A stretch of 64,000 bases of DNA from Echinicola sp. 20G. GTDB lineage: Bacteria > Bacteroidota > Bacteroidia > Cytophagales > Cyclobacteriaceae. The position numbers were made by a program, and so were the translations under genes. The stretch is from contig NZ_AP024154.1 of NCBI RefSeq assembly GCF_015533855.1, positions 313,001 through 377,000 of the forward strand, read 5' to 3'. Positions 28,930 to 37,746 of this stretch are shown here, piece after piece. A model generated the notes under the pieces. It was not told where the DNA came from and ran no database searches. It worked only from the letters and a program-made list of their open reading frames with translations. The first letter of the stretch is position 1. Every line of letters begins with the position of its first letter.

Positions 28930-28984
28930 AGCGCTAGCAATTTCCTTCAACGTGCCATGGAGCCTCGCTGGGCATTACTGCATA

Positions 28985-29021
28985 TCACTCCCCTACCTGT
29001 GAGACACAGTTCGGGGAGTGA
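28985..29021 (+). terminator. Hairpin between convergent GH20 and cytochrome peroxidase genes
   Basis: Outer arms TCACTCCCC (28985-28993) and GGGGAGTGA (29013-29021) enclose an inner stem CTGTG-AGA-CACAG. On plus it is followed by CAATTTAATTATTTT. A strong structure between converging genes, so it probably ends transcription on one or both strands despite an impure T-tract. Confidence 0.55.
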
Positions 29022-29039
29022 CAATTTAATTATTTTAGC

Positions 29040-30176
29040 TTATTGTGGGAGTTCTGGCCTGGGCATGCGGTAGATAGTGGTGGTCATGGATTCCAGAAAA
29101 GCCATCAAGTCTTCCTTTTCCTCTTGTGTCAAACCCAAGGGCTTTAGTATTTCTGAGGTAGTCGGCCAAAGCGGATCATCTTTGAATTCCGGCCGAGGTT
29201 TTGGCCTGGCCATCCCGTGGTCATACATGTTCATAATTCCCTGCATACTTCCAAAAAGTCCATTGTGCATCCAGGGGCCTGTGCGCATGACTTCTCTCAA
29301 TGTCGGTGTTTTGAACTTACCTACATCCGCGGTGTCCTTTGTGATATTATACCTTCCCAGATCTTCATACTTCCTGCCAAAATAATGAAGGCCCAAATTG
29401 TGGAATCTATTGTCCGTAAGAAAAGGGCCATTATGGCAGTTCATGCACCTGGCCTTGGTTCTAAACAGGTGGAGTCCCCTTAGCGCCTCATCACTCATTG
29501 CGTCTTTCTTTCCTTTCAGGAACTTATCCAAATCACTGGTTCTCCCTTCTAATGTACGCTGAAAATAAGCCAAGGCAGAAGCAATCCGGTCCACCGTAAT
29601 TTGGCCATCTCCATACGCCTCTTCAAAATAAGGATGGTAGCCAGGTATTTGATCCAGTTTGGCAGGGAGGTCATCCAAACCTTGATGCATTTCCACTGGA
29701 TTGGCCACTGGTTGCTTGGCCTGGTCCTCCAGGCTATTTGCCCGGCCGTCCCAAAAGAAGCTCTTGCCTGCCCAAGTATAAAATAAGCTTGGTGTATTTC
29801 TCTGCCCCAACTGGTGGTCATGTCCTATTCCCACAGTCCTGCCATTGCTCCAGGAAAGCTGGGGGTCATGACATGAAGAGCAGGAAATTTGTTCCGAAGA
29901 ACTTAGTCTCGGATCAAAAAACAATACTTTGCCCAAATCCACCAAAGGTTGCAGAGAGTCCACATCCTTGTAGGGAGAAGGGGGAATCGGTGCGATTTCT
30001 TCCCAAGCAATGTCATCATCCACATTTGGCGAAGGCCATTCAGAAGAAGGTTTGCTGTAGATTTCCCGCAGTTCATCCGCTGTGTACTGACTGCGTTGGT
30101 AAGTAATAAAGCCACACCACAAAAGGGTGGCTAAGATTAAAATGATATTGACTGACTTATTTTGACGTGTTTTCAT
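29040..30176 (-). CDS. Di-heme cytochrome c peroxidase (CcpA/MauG family)
   Basis: 378 residues from the ATG at 30176; six upstream in-frame residues are not needed. One N-terminal hydrophobic anchor/signal (IILILATLLWCGF). Two heme c sites: CSSCHD near residue 100 and CMNCHN near residue 243. Other family blocks are LFFDPRLSSSEQISCSSCH, SLFYTWAGKSFFWDGRANSLEDQA and FKTPTLREVMRTGPWMHNG. The fold reduces hydrogen peroxide to water, or in MauG relatives oxidises a protein substrate. Last gene of the TonB-receptor operon, 61 bases after the barrel gene, which suggests a role linked to that uptake system. Confidence 0.92.
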   Translation of the reverse strand: MKTRQNKSVNIILILATLLWCGFITYQRSQYTADELREIYSKPSSEWPSPNVDDDIAWEEIAPIPPSPYKDVDSLQPLVDLGKVLFFDPRLSSSEQISCSSCHDPQLSWSNGRTVGIGHDHQLGQRNTPSLFYTWAGKSFFWDGRANSLEDQAKQPVANPVEMHQGLDDLPAKLDQIPGYHPYFEEAYGDGQITVDRIASALAYFQRTLEGRTSDLDKFLKGKKDAMSDEALRGLHLFRTKARCMNCHNGPFLTDNRFHNLGLHYFGRKYEDLGRYNITKDTADVGKFKTPTLREVMRTGPWMHNGLFGSMQGIMNMYDHGMARPKPRPEFKDDPLWPTTSEILKPLGLTQEEKEDLMAFLESMTTTIYRMPRPELPQ

Positions 30177-30236
30177 AGGTTTGTTCAGGATCAAATTTCC
30201 GCATGCTCGTTATTGCCTGATTCCATCAAGCAATGG

Positions 30237-31781
30237 CTAATGCAAAATGGTAATCCCTAAATTTATATGATCTCTTCGGCCATCAGGAGTATAAAGAGAG
30301 GCTTCCATGCTTCTTACCTGAGCGGCTATGCTTGTTTTATAGCCTATACTCCCTTGGAGACCGACCTTTTTCAGGTATTTCTCCAACTTCATCTTCACCA
30401 TGGGCATTAAATAATCGGCGCTACCATAAATCCATTCAGGGTAGACGATGGATTGGGAAACTATATTTTCATATTGAGCATTGACATCTATATTAGCATT
30501 TAAGTTATGCCTGTAACCAAGTCCAACATTAAGTTTATACACCCAGTCTGCCTTATCCCAACCCTTCTCTGCCATGAGACACATCTCAATATTGGTATAA
30601 TCATAAGCATGTGAAGCATTGTGGTCTTGTTTGGACACTTGCTCAACACCCAACTTTCCGGTAAAGCTTAGTCTGGATGGATTGGTTGACAACTGGTAAA
30701 TCAGGTCCTGTCGGAATGCGTTATAGAAATAATTGGCCCCAAGAAAGATATTATTAAAGTCCTTGCCTTTTTCCACCTTGGTCAATAATACCATTTGATG
30801 CATCCAGTTGCTTTGGGATCTTTCCGCATAAAATCGGTTATGGTAAGCTTCCAGTTTATAATCACCTATATTTTCGATGATTATTTCTCCACCACTGGTG
30901 TAACGAAATTCATAACTTGAAATGGAGGAGGAGTAAGTAAACTCATCATTTATCCTCCAATGATTTTTTTGAATGCCATAATTCGCGCCAAATCTTTTAC
31001 TATGGAAATCTTGGTAATACCTTGATCTTCTTACCAAGTCAAAGCTACCAAGTCCGTACAAGTTGTAAACGATATATTCCTCAGCCCCAAAGCTCTCGTT
31101 ATTGTCATCATAGTATCTATATCCTCCCTTTTCATCACTATTCTGTAAGCCTGCAGTAAGCCCAATATATTGACCTTGGCCGATCCGGTATGCCAACTGC
31201 ACATCCCAGGAAAGGTCATAATAGTTGATTAGGATCCTGGTGTCATTGTATCGGGCATGTTGCTGCAATTGATAATCGATACCTATACCCAATAACAGTT
31301 TTTCATTCGCTATTGGCCTGACGGCCTTTAGGTATAGGTCAAAATAATCCTTGTCCCAATTGCCCTTTTTGATATTTCCTAGATAATAGGGGTTTGAACT
31401 GAGCTCTCTAGAGAGATTCCAGCCGACGCTGTCACTAAAAACCTTGCGATAGCTAAACCCTCCTTCCAGCCAAAAGCCATTTACTTTCCGAATTCCTTCT
31501 GAGAAAACATGAATCCCACTTTCTTGTTCCGCTTGCTGGGCCGTGATAAAATCGCCGTTTTGCTGGGTCACGGCAAGCTGACTGCGTCCAAATTCTTCCT
31601 GCACCCAATAGGGATGAAGCGGAAGAGCCGATATTTCCAGCCATTTCAGCTGAAAAGCGGGAGATAGAAAATGCGAATCCACTGAATCTACTGCTACACT
31701 GTCCATCTTCTCGGCCATTAGAGGCTGAGAAATTAGGGGCAATGCCAATAGCAACAGACAATATCGGAGGGTGTTTTTCAT
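30237..31781 (-). CDS. DUF6850-like outer-membrane beta-barrel protein
   Basis: 514 residues. A signal peptide (ending PLMAEK) precedes a barrel made of repeated amphipathic strands, with FQLKWLEISALPLHPYWVQEEFGRS near the N-terminus and paired YYxxF hairpins throughout. It resembles the DUF6850 family, which I recall next to DUF4876 genes; this assignment rests on memory of operon context rather than a search. Between the DUF4876 lipoprotein and the peroxidase gene. Function unknown. Confidence 0.75.
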   Translation of the reverse strand: MKNTLRYCLLLLALPLISQPLMAEKMDSVAVDSVDSHFLSPAFQLKWLEISALPLHPYWVQEEFGRSQLAVTQQNGDFITAQQAEQESGIHVFSEGIRKVNGFWLEGGFSYRKVFSDSVGWNLSRELSSNPYYLGNIKKGNWDKDYFDLYLKAVRPIANEKLLLGIGIDYQLQQHARYNDTRILINYYDLSWDVQLAYRIGQGQYIGLTAGLQNSDEKGGYRYYDDNNESFGAEEYIVYNLYGLGSFDLVRRSRYYQDFHSKRFGANYGIQKNHWRINDEFTYSSSISSYEFRYTSGGEIIIENIGDYKLEAYHNRFYAERSQSNWMHQMVLLTKVEKGKDFNNIFLGANYFYNAFRQDLIYQLSTNPSRLSFTGKLGVEQVSKQDHNASHAYDYTNIEMCLMAEKGWDKADWVYKLNVGLGYRHNLNANIDVNAQYENIVSQSIVYPEWIYGSADYLMPMVKMKLEKYLKKVGLQGSIGYKTSIAAQVRSMEASLYTPDGRRDHINLGITILH

Positions 31782-31843
31782 TGTATGTTAAAATATACCG
31801 GGAAAAGGCCTGAACAGCACTTTCCCCGATATTGATTCATTCT

Positions 31844-33157
31844 TTAATTGGCAAAGCCTTTTGGAGCAGCCATTTCCAGGTAAGTAAAGTCTTCCGAGGA
31901 ATTATTTGTATCCTTCAAGACCACCCTATCCCCTACTTGGGAAGCTGTTTTTCTGATGACTGATTGTGAACTGAATGAACCGCCCGGTACATAGGTATAG
32001 GAAGCATCCACATCATTGGTCAACTTCTTAGGAATCAAATTGGTCGGAGCTCGTTGAATTTCCACCCCATCAATGATATACTCTTTAGGTACTTGAATTT
32101 TCACATCCGTTTCCGAAGTGATTTCACGATCGGTAGGATCAGCATAGGTAGGCAAGTCGTTTATGTCCCCATCCATCCTGAAAATCAAATAACTGTCCCT
32201 GCCAGGGTTATCCAACAGAAAATCCCTTCCAAAAATATAATGGGCAATCATATTCGGCACACCTGGATTATCAATGTCACTTGGCATAGGATTGGAGATT
32301 ACATCTGCCACATAAACCTCAAACTCAGCACCGCTCAGGTCCACCGTCAATGCAGGGTTCTGTACTGAAATGGTTTCCCCTTCTGTATCCGTAAACGGTG
32401 CTTTGTGGTTTTGCGCCGATTGGGCAATCACAATGCTTTCACCTGGTTCTAAAGGATAATCATCCCCATCACCGGGTACTTGATATAGCCATCTGGTGTA
32501 GAAATAGTCATTATTTGGATCGCCATCCGCACTCATCCCTACAGATTGACTCCAGTCATATTGACCGTTAGGCTGGTCATAATCTGATTCTCTTGTATTG
32601 TTTTTACCATACGCCCCCATCACATAGAGTCCATCCACAAAGATGGTTTCATTGGAATTATTATAGATTTCAATAAACTGGTCTCTGTAAGAAGCTCCTT
32701 CCCTGGTGTTTGAACCTGCAAAATAAACCTGCTTGATCAGAAGGTCACCTACTTTACCCACCTCCAAAGTCAGCATGGCCGGCATACTGGTTTGGGCATT
32801 CACCACCAAGGCGGGAGATGAAGCATTGAATACTACCTCTTCCTCTTCTATGCTATAACCAAATGTTTCTGAAAACTCTTCTTGATTAAAAGTACGTGTA
32901 GCGACCACATCATAAGTACCAGAAGGCAATGCTTCAAATTCCACGAAACCATCGACATCTGAAATGGCAGAAAAGGTTTGGGTGGACGTGACGTTGGTAA
33001 GTTTCACTTCCGCGTTGGCCATAGGGTCGCCTCCAAAGCTTTCATCCACCATCACCTGAATGGACAGGTCAATAGGCTGAACAATAGGTTCATCATCCTG
33101 ATTACAGGCACTGAACAGGGTAATTACAGTCAATAATAGTAGTAGTGACTTTTTCAT
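31844..33157 (-). CDS. DUF4876 domain lipoprotein
   Basis: 437 residues, lipoprotein signal ending LFSAC. An N-terminal carboxypeptidase-regulatory-like beta domain (LSIQVMVDESFGGDPMANAEVKL, GFVEFEALPSGTYDVVATR) is followed by a lamin-tail-like module (FIEIYNNSNETIFVDGLYVMG) typical of DUF4876. Probably displayed at the outer membrane next to the TonB-dependent receptor encoded 13 bases upstream, where it could capture substrate, as SusD-like lipoproteins do for sugars. This role is an inference from position. Confidence 0.85.
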   Translation of the reverse strand: MKKSLLLLLTVITLFSACNQDDEPIVQPIDLSIQVMVDESFGGDPMANAEVKLTNVTSTQTFSAISDVDGFVEFEALPSGTYDVVATRTFNQEEFSETFGYSIEEEEVVFNASSPALVVNAQTSMPAMLTLEVGKVGDLLIKQVYFAGSNTREGASYRDQFIEIYNNSNETIFVDGLYVMGAYGKNNTRESDYDQPNGQYDWSQSVGMSADGDPNNDYFYTRWLYQVPGDGDDYPLEPGESIVIAQSAQNHKAPFTDTEGETISVQNPALTVDLSGAEFEVYVADVISNPMPSDIDNPGVPNMIAHYIFGRDFLLDNPGRDSYLIFRMDGDINDLPTYADPTDREITSETDVKIQVPKEYIIDGVEIQRAPTNLIPKKLTNDVDASYTYVPGGSFSSQSVIRKTASQVGDRVVLKDTNNSSEDFTYLEMAAPKGFAN

Positions 33158-33170
33158 TTTGATATATTAT

Positions 33171-35927
33171 TTAAAATTTAAAGTTTAATTCCATCCCGAA
33201 ATAGGGAGCTTGGTTAAGTGGGCCATAGCTTGATTCCTCTCCCGAGGACAGGCGGTAGTTTCCTTCAGGTCTGATATTCAAGAAATTGTTGGCGAAGAAG
33301 GTAAACCGTATATTTTTGCTGATGTTTTTGGATAGGTTCAAGTGCGCATTGAAATAGGCTACAGGTGGGTTTTCACTGTAGAGCGCATCATCCCCTTCCC
33401 TTGCCAATAAATCATAGGTCGAGTCATTCCTTTCACTTTCCGGGATGAAGACATAATCCAGATTTTGGTCAAAATATGCTTTGGCCCTATCCGACTCCCT
33501 TTTGGATCTGGTATAATTGTAGATGAAGGACTCTACCCTAAGGCTTATCAACAAGCCCAATGAAGAAAGGTGGTAGTTGGTCGATAAGCTTCCTTGCAGC
33601 CGTCCAGACTGCCTCCAAGTTGGTGGGTATAGGACATATACATAATCTGATTCCACAAAAAATCCATCGTTGTTATTGTTCTTATAGGTATCTGACAAAC
33701 TGTAGCTGATGGTATTGTAATAACTCAGCCAAAAATTAAAGCTGGCATTTAAGGCATCGACTTTGGGAATGGCCCCCATCAATTCAAAACCGCGACTGTC
33801 CGTATAATTTGTGTTGGTAATTCTGTTTGATTTAAAAGCATATTTTTTTGTTTCACCTGTTTCTGCATATTCAGGGGTACTTCCCTCTGGGTAACCCGTA
33901 ATTTCATAATCTGATACCTCCACAACCAATGGGACTTTATCGATGCTAATTCCTCCTGCATTTTGGTTCCCAAAATAAGTGAATGCCAAGCTGAGGCCTT
34001 TGGATTTGTAGTTGACCCCAATTTCATGTCTTTTGGAAAGCATGGGCTCAAGCCCTTGAGCATTGGATGTTTCCACATGGGTATAAGCCAAGTAAAGACT
34101 TTCATTGACCTTTCCGTTAAAACTATTGAGCAGGATTACATCTTCATAGCTAGGCCCCGGATAGAGGTGGACCAAACCCGGTGCTTTGGTCTGAATGCCA
34201 TATGCTCCTGTCAGGGACCATCTTTCAGCCAGTTTATAGCGTGCATTGATTCTGGGCGATACTGTAAAATAACCAACCTGCAGGTCTCCCCTAACGCCCA
34301 AACTTAGGTTTAAATCCTTATCCAGTAGTTTTCCCTTGATACCATTCTGAACATAAAAACCTTGCTGCACCAGTTCAGGTTGAACATCCCTAAATGAGTA
34401 CGGCCGGTCTGAGGTAGGAGAAGAACCTCCCGAAATGGGCCTAAATGGATCAAATACTCTTCCATCTCCCCTGTTGGCACTGTAACTCAAATTATAGCCA
34501 TATGAAAGTGCATGCTTCCATTTTCCTGTATTGAATTCCTTGGAAAAATTGAGTCGGGCACCTGCCGATATGGGTTTACCATGTACCCGCATGGAAGCGG
34601 TGTAGGTACCTGGTGTGAAAGTACCTTCATGTACACCTTCTTCCGTAACATCCGTTACCCCAGTTACTCCCCTATTGATCAATTGTATGGTTTCAGAGGT
34701 ACTTTCTCCATAGGAATAGTTGATGGAGGCCTCCAAGCCATCGAATATTGGGGTAGAATAATTGAGGCTTATTTTATCGGATACCGAAAATGCCCTACGC
34801 TGATAGCGGTTGCGCAAAGCATATCCAATATCAGGGTCCGACTTGAAATCATCCAAGTTGGTATTGAAGTTCATACTCAGGTTATTTCTGATCTTCTTGC
34901 CTGCTCCGATATAAGTGGTCCACAGCGCATTTCCGTTCACTTGATTGTAGGACTTCATCCGGTCTATAGGATTGGCATTACTGTAGACGTAGTCCAGGCC
35001 CACTGAGAGAGAATTTCTTTCATTTAGCTGGAAGCCTTTATTGGCGAAGACATTGGTATTTCCCCCGGCATAACGTACCGCAAAGTTTAAGGGCGATTTG
35101 CCCGCAATGGTTTCCACGATAATGGCCCCTTCCGTAATATCCCCATATTCTGCTGAGGCTACGCCCTGGACCAGCTCTACCTTCTCTACATTGCCCACAG
35201 GAATCTGTCTCAGGTCAAAGCCACCACCAGGATTGTCACTGGGTGCATAGGAAGTCCCATTTAACTGTGAACCGGCATAGGAATCGAAGGCTCCTCTTTG
35301 GACGGGGTTGACACCTTGCATGTCTGCATTTTTGGTCAACTGACTGCCATTGATAAAAATCCCAATACCGAAAGCATTGTTCAGGGCATCTTGGGAGGAG
35401 ATATTACTGGACCTGAAGGTGATGGTCTGGGCGCCGTGGAGCATTGGATTTTTGACGGTTTGGCCTGGTGCCATCTGCAATAAGTCCGAAAGGTTGTTGG
35501 CCCGGGCTTGCTCAACGGCCGTCCTATCGATTTTATAAGCCGAATTGGACACGTTTTCTTCATCCCTTTGGGCGGTCACTTCCACCTCGTCCATATAGAG
35601 GTCATGATCCTGAAGCAAAACCTCTTCTACCTTAATAACATGAGTATTTGGTCCAATTTCGATTTCTCTTTTAAGCGCCTGTTTGCCTACCAAACTGAAA
35701 TACAAAACCAGTTTTCCACTAGTAGGCTTACGAAACCGCAATTCATAGTTTCCTTTTTCATCAGAAAGCGCATAGGCAAAGTTGGCCGCTCTGACCGTAA
35801 CGTAAGCCAAAGGCTCCCGGTCAACGTCAATGATGTGCCCCTTGATGGTCAGCATCGATTGCTCTTGTGCCACCAGTATGGTCAATGGCATTAAAATGAA
35901 TATGATCAACAATAATCTTCGCTTCAT
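33171..35927 (-). CDS. TonB-dependent outer-membrane receptor with carboxypeptidase-like N-terminal domain
   Basis: 918 residues. Signal peptide (to VAQEQS), a CarboxypepD_reg-like domain (GHIIDVDREPLAYVTVRAANFAYALSDEKGNYELRF), a plug domain (about 130-250, with IRGS-like TFRSSNISSQDALNNAFG and VEKVELVQGVASAEYGDITEGAI) and a 22-strand barrel ending in FGMELNFKF with terminal Phe. It imports a bound ligand using TonB energy. No SusD partner is present; DUF4876 follows instead. First gene of the four-gene operon. A TACCTTTG promoter box lies 20 bases upstream of the ATG. Confidence 0.95.
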   Translation of the reverse strand: MKRRLLLIIFILMPLTILVAQEQSMLTIKGHIIDVDREPLAYVTVRAANFAYALSDEKGNYELRFRKPTSGKLVLYFSLVGKQALKREIEIGPNTHVIKVEEVLLQDHDLYMDEVEVTAQRDEENVSNSAYKIDRTAVEQARANNLSDLLQMAPGQTVKNPMLHGAQTITFRSSNISSQDALNNAFGIGIFINGSQLTKNADMQGVNPVQRGAFDSYAGSQLNGTSYAPSDNPGGGFDLRQIPVGNVEKVELVQGVASAEYGDITEGAIIVETIAGKSPLNFAVRYAGGNTNVFANKGFQLNERNSLSVGLDYVYSNANPIDRMKSYNQVNGNALWTTYIGAGKKIRNNLSMNFNTNLDDFKSDPDIGYALRNRYQRRAFSVSDKISLNYSTPIFDGLEASINYSYGESTSETIQLINRGVTGVTDVTEEGVHEGTFTPGTYTASMRVHGKPISAGARLNFSKEFNTGKWKHALSYGYNLSYSANRGDGRVFDPFRPISGGSSPTSDRPYSFRDVQPELVQQGFYVQNGIKGKLLDKDLNLSLGVRGDLQVGYFTVSPRINARYKLAERWSLTGAYGIQTKAPGLVHLYPGPSYEDVILLNSFNGKVNESLYLAYTHVETSNAQGLEPMLSKRHEIGVNYKSKGLSLAFTYFGNQNAGGISIDKVPLVVEVSDYEITGYPEGSTPEYAETGETKKYAFKSNRITNTNYTDSRGFELMGAIPKVDALNASFNFWLSYYNTISYSLSDTYKNNNNDGFFVESDYVYVLYPPTWRQSGRLQGSLSTNYHLSSLGLLISLRVESFIYNYTRSKRESDRAKAYFDQNLDYVFIPESERNDSTYDLLAREGDDALYSENPPVAYFNAHLNLSKNISKNIRFTFFANNFLNIRPEGNYRLSSGEESSYGPLNQAPYFGMELNFKF

Positions 35928-35946
35928 AATCTGGGTGATGAAGCGG

Positions 35947-35954
35947 CAAAGGTA
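35947..35954 (-). promoter_or_regulatory. Promoter -7 element (TACCTTTG) of the TonB operon
   Basis: CAAAGGTA on plus reads TACCTTTG on minus, an exact TAnnTTTG match. It ends 20 bases before the receptor start, giving a very short leader. A TTTTTA run lies at about -33 instead of TTTG. Confidence 0.5.
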
Positions 35955-36018
35955 TAAATTATTTAGATTAAGTATAAATAAAAACTAAGAGTAAAATTCT
36001 ATTGAATAGCGACATGTC

Positions 36019-36040
36019 ATAGCTAAAAGCTATTAGCTAT
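36019..36040. promoter_or_regulatory. Inverted repeat upstream of the TonB operon promoter
   Basis: ATAGCTAA (36019-36026) and TTAGCTAT (36033-36040), six-base spacer, directly beside the palindrome GACATGTC (36011-36018). It lies 65-85 bases upstream of the predicted -7 box, so it could be an operator for metal- or sigma-type control. No known regulator consensus was matched. Confidence 0.35.
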
Positions 36041-36057
36041 ATAAAGGCACTCTTAAG

Positions 36058-36114
36058 AGGGAAGTGAGAAGAAGGAAGTTGGAAGTACGAGGTGGGAAGT
36101 AGGAAGTGGGAAGA
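36058..36114 (+). repeat. GGAAGT purine-rich repeat, copy R3
   Basis: Core only: GGGAAGTGAGAAG, AAGGAAGTTGGAAGT, then GTGGGAAGTAGGAAGTGGGA. No TTGTCCAYAG leader. The IS3 element begins two bases later at 36116, and the repeat does not resume on the far side of the IS. Confidence 0.65.
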
Positions 36115-36147
36115 CTGACCATCCCTAAATAACGTTGACCGTTTGGT

Positions 36148-37094
36148 TTAACATTTATTCAATATATCCATCGGGCAAACATGAGCCAGAGGTTCTTCTC
36201 TTGGGCAAACTTCAAAGGGGCTCGATGCTCCTTTGAAGTTTTTCTTTCCTTCGGTGTAAACAATTACCGTCGGTCTTTCTTGGGCCTTTAAATCTACTAA
36301 TTTTTCATAAAACCCCTTCGGTGTAAACTTCATCCCGAATCCTCTGTGCAGTCTTTTGTTGTTGTAGTTGCTGACTGCCCTTCTTACTTTCTTCTTAAGG
36401 TCTTTAAAATCACTGATGGACCATCGTTTCAGATATTCGTTTTTGATGGTTCCGTTGATCCGTTCGGCATAGGGATTTTCCCAGGCAACCAACCCCATAC
36501 TGATATGGACTTGATTGTCTTTTAAAAGCTTAGTATAGCTGTTGCTGCTGTATTGGGATCCCCTGTCTGAATGGTGGATCAATCCCCAAGGGGGGTAATT
36601 CATCTCCGCGAGCGCCATTTTTAGGGCTTTCAGATTTGCTTCAGTCCGAAGGGAATCACTGACAGCAAAACCTACAATCAGTCTGGTATATACATCAATG
36701 ATGAACACCAGATAGTAATGTTCCCCTTTAAGATGATAGTAGGGATGTCACTCTGAACCACCTGAAAAGGCCTGGTGACTGCCATTCCCTCAATTAGGTT
36801 GGAATAATGAACAGATCCACTGTAAGTGGTCCTATGATAATTCTTTACCTGCTTAACCCCGTAACCCAGGCAGAGAAAAATCTCGCAGAATTTATCTCTG
36901 CCCATCGATTTGGGCTTGAGGGTATAATACATCTTTTCCACCCCACACCCTGGATGTTCCTCCTTAAGATGATCCCCCAAAACAACCAGTTCTTCCAGAT
37001 TCCGGTCAAAAGCATCCTGCCTCTTTTTAGCTTGCTGTACGGCCTGCTTACTTACTCCGATCGTCCGGTAAAGTTCGTTGAGGGAATAGCTCAT
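36148..37094 (-). pseudogene. IS3 orfB transposase (rve/DDE), frameshifted
   Basis: Two open pieces, 36678-37094 (138 residues) and 36148-36708 (186 residues), make one ~300-residue integrase-type transposase. The first carries the HTH_21-like part and the first catalytic Asp (VVQSDIP); the second carries HHSDRGSQYSS and ENPYAERINGTIKNE with the second Asp and the Glu of the DDE triad. A one-base loss near 36750 breaks the frame: just after GACATCCC the sequence reads on as YYHLKGEHYYLVFIIDVYT only in the next frame. It could also be a sequencing error. Confidence 0.85.
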
Positions 37095-37489
37095 CTTTTT
37101 TTGGCGGGATTGGAACCACCAGAGAGTGGGGTGTCGGAGTTTTTTTTGATGTCGATCGAATAGTTCTGCTTGGCCAGTTCGATCATCTTTTCCAGATAGT
37201 CTATCATAATCTGTTTTTGGCCCACTGTCCGTTCCAGTTCCTTAACTTTTTCTTCTAGTTCTTTTAGCCGAAGGGTTTGACTGTCTTTGAATTCCACAAT
37301 ACAGATGTTTTTCTTATTGTATGAGGAGAATTTGTAAATCCATTTGTAAAGTGATCGGTTGGATATCCCATAATACTTCTCCATTTGCGGGACTGACATC
37401 ACTCCCTTTTCGTAATCTTCAACCAATTTACGCTTAAATTCTTCAGAGTACAATCTTCGAGTATTGATTCGTTTTCCTGTTTTTTGCAT
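37091..37489 (-). CDS. IS3 family transposase orfA
   Basis: 132 residues. An N-terminal helix-turn-helix (SEEFKRKLVEDYEKGVMSVPQMEKYYGISNRSLYKWI) binds the IS ends, and a leucine-zipper-like helix follows (LRLKELEEKVKELERTVGQKQIMIDYLEKMIELA). The end of the gene overlaps orfB by four bases with a slippery A7G run, so OrfAB fusion by -1 frameshifting is expected. Confidence 0.92.
   Translation of the reverse strand: MQKTGKRINTRRLYSEEFKRKLVEDYEKGVMSVPQMEKYYGISNRSLYKWIYKFSSYNKKNICIVEFKDSQTLRLKELEEKVKELERTVGQKQIMIDYLEKMIELAKQNYSIDIKKNSDTPLSGGSNPAKKR
37095..37101 (-). other. Programmed -1 frameshift heptamer (A-AAA-AAG)
   Basis: On minus the sequence GCC-AAA-AAA-AGA-TGA ends orfA. It contains the slippery heptamer AAAAAAG immediately before the ATGA stop/start overlap, and a -1 shift enters the orfB frame. 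This is the classic arrangement in IS3 elements. Confidence 0.7.
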
Positions 37490-37746
37490 CTTACTTCAGA
37501 TTTAAAAAACGGTCAACCTATTTCAGGGAATGACAATATTGAACCTGCCTAGCGGCCAAGCTCTTGAGATTTAATCAGTCTAAGTCACTGTTTCGTTAAA
37601 GAGCATGAGCCTTTCCTTATTCCCCTAAAGTACAGAGGCAGGCTTTAGGCACAAAAAGTAGCTTCTACATGCAAGCCCATAGTTCTGGCGACCTGCGCGC
37701 ATTTTGCATGAAGTAATTCACTTCACTCTCCGGGATGAGCTTTTGC

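Larger units (their letters stand above)
36116..37535 (-). mobile_element. IS3-family insertion sequence, about 1420 bases
   Basis: Two-frame transposase flanked by imperfect terminal inverted repeats. The left end reads TGACCATCCCT-AAATA then GTTGACCGTTT; the right end on the opposite strand reads TGTCATTCCCTGAAATA then GTTGACCGTTT, both starting TG as in IS3 ends. No 3-4 base target duplication was found (left flank GAC, right flank ATA), so it may be old or rearranged. orfB is broken by a frameshift, so this copy is probably not autonomously active. Confidence 0.85.

Noticed and set aside
34512..35006. A 164-codon plus-strand frame inside the TonB receptor gene
   Set aside because: Antisense shadow of a complete receptor; no start context or domain.
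36108..37543. Target-site duplication of the IS3 element
   Set aside because: The bases flanking the inverted repeats (GAC on the left, ATA on the right) do not match at 3 or 4 positions.
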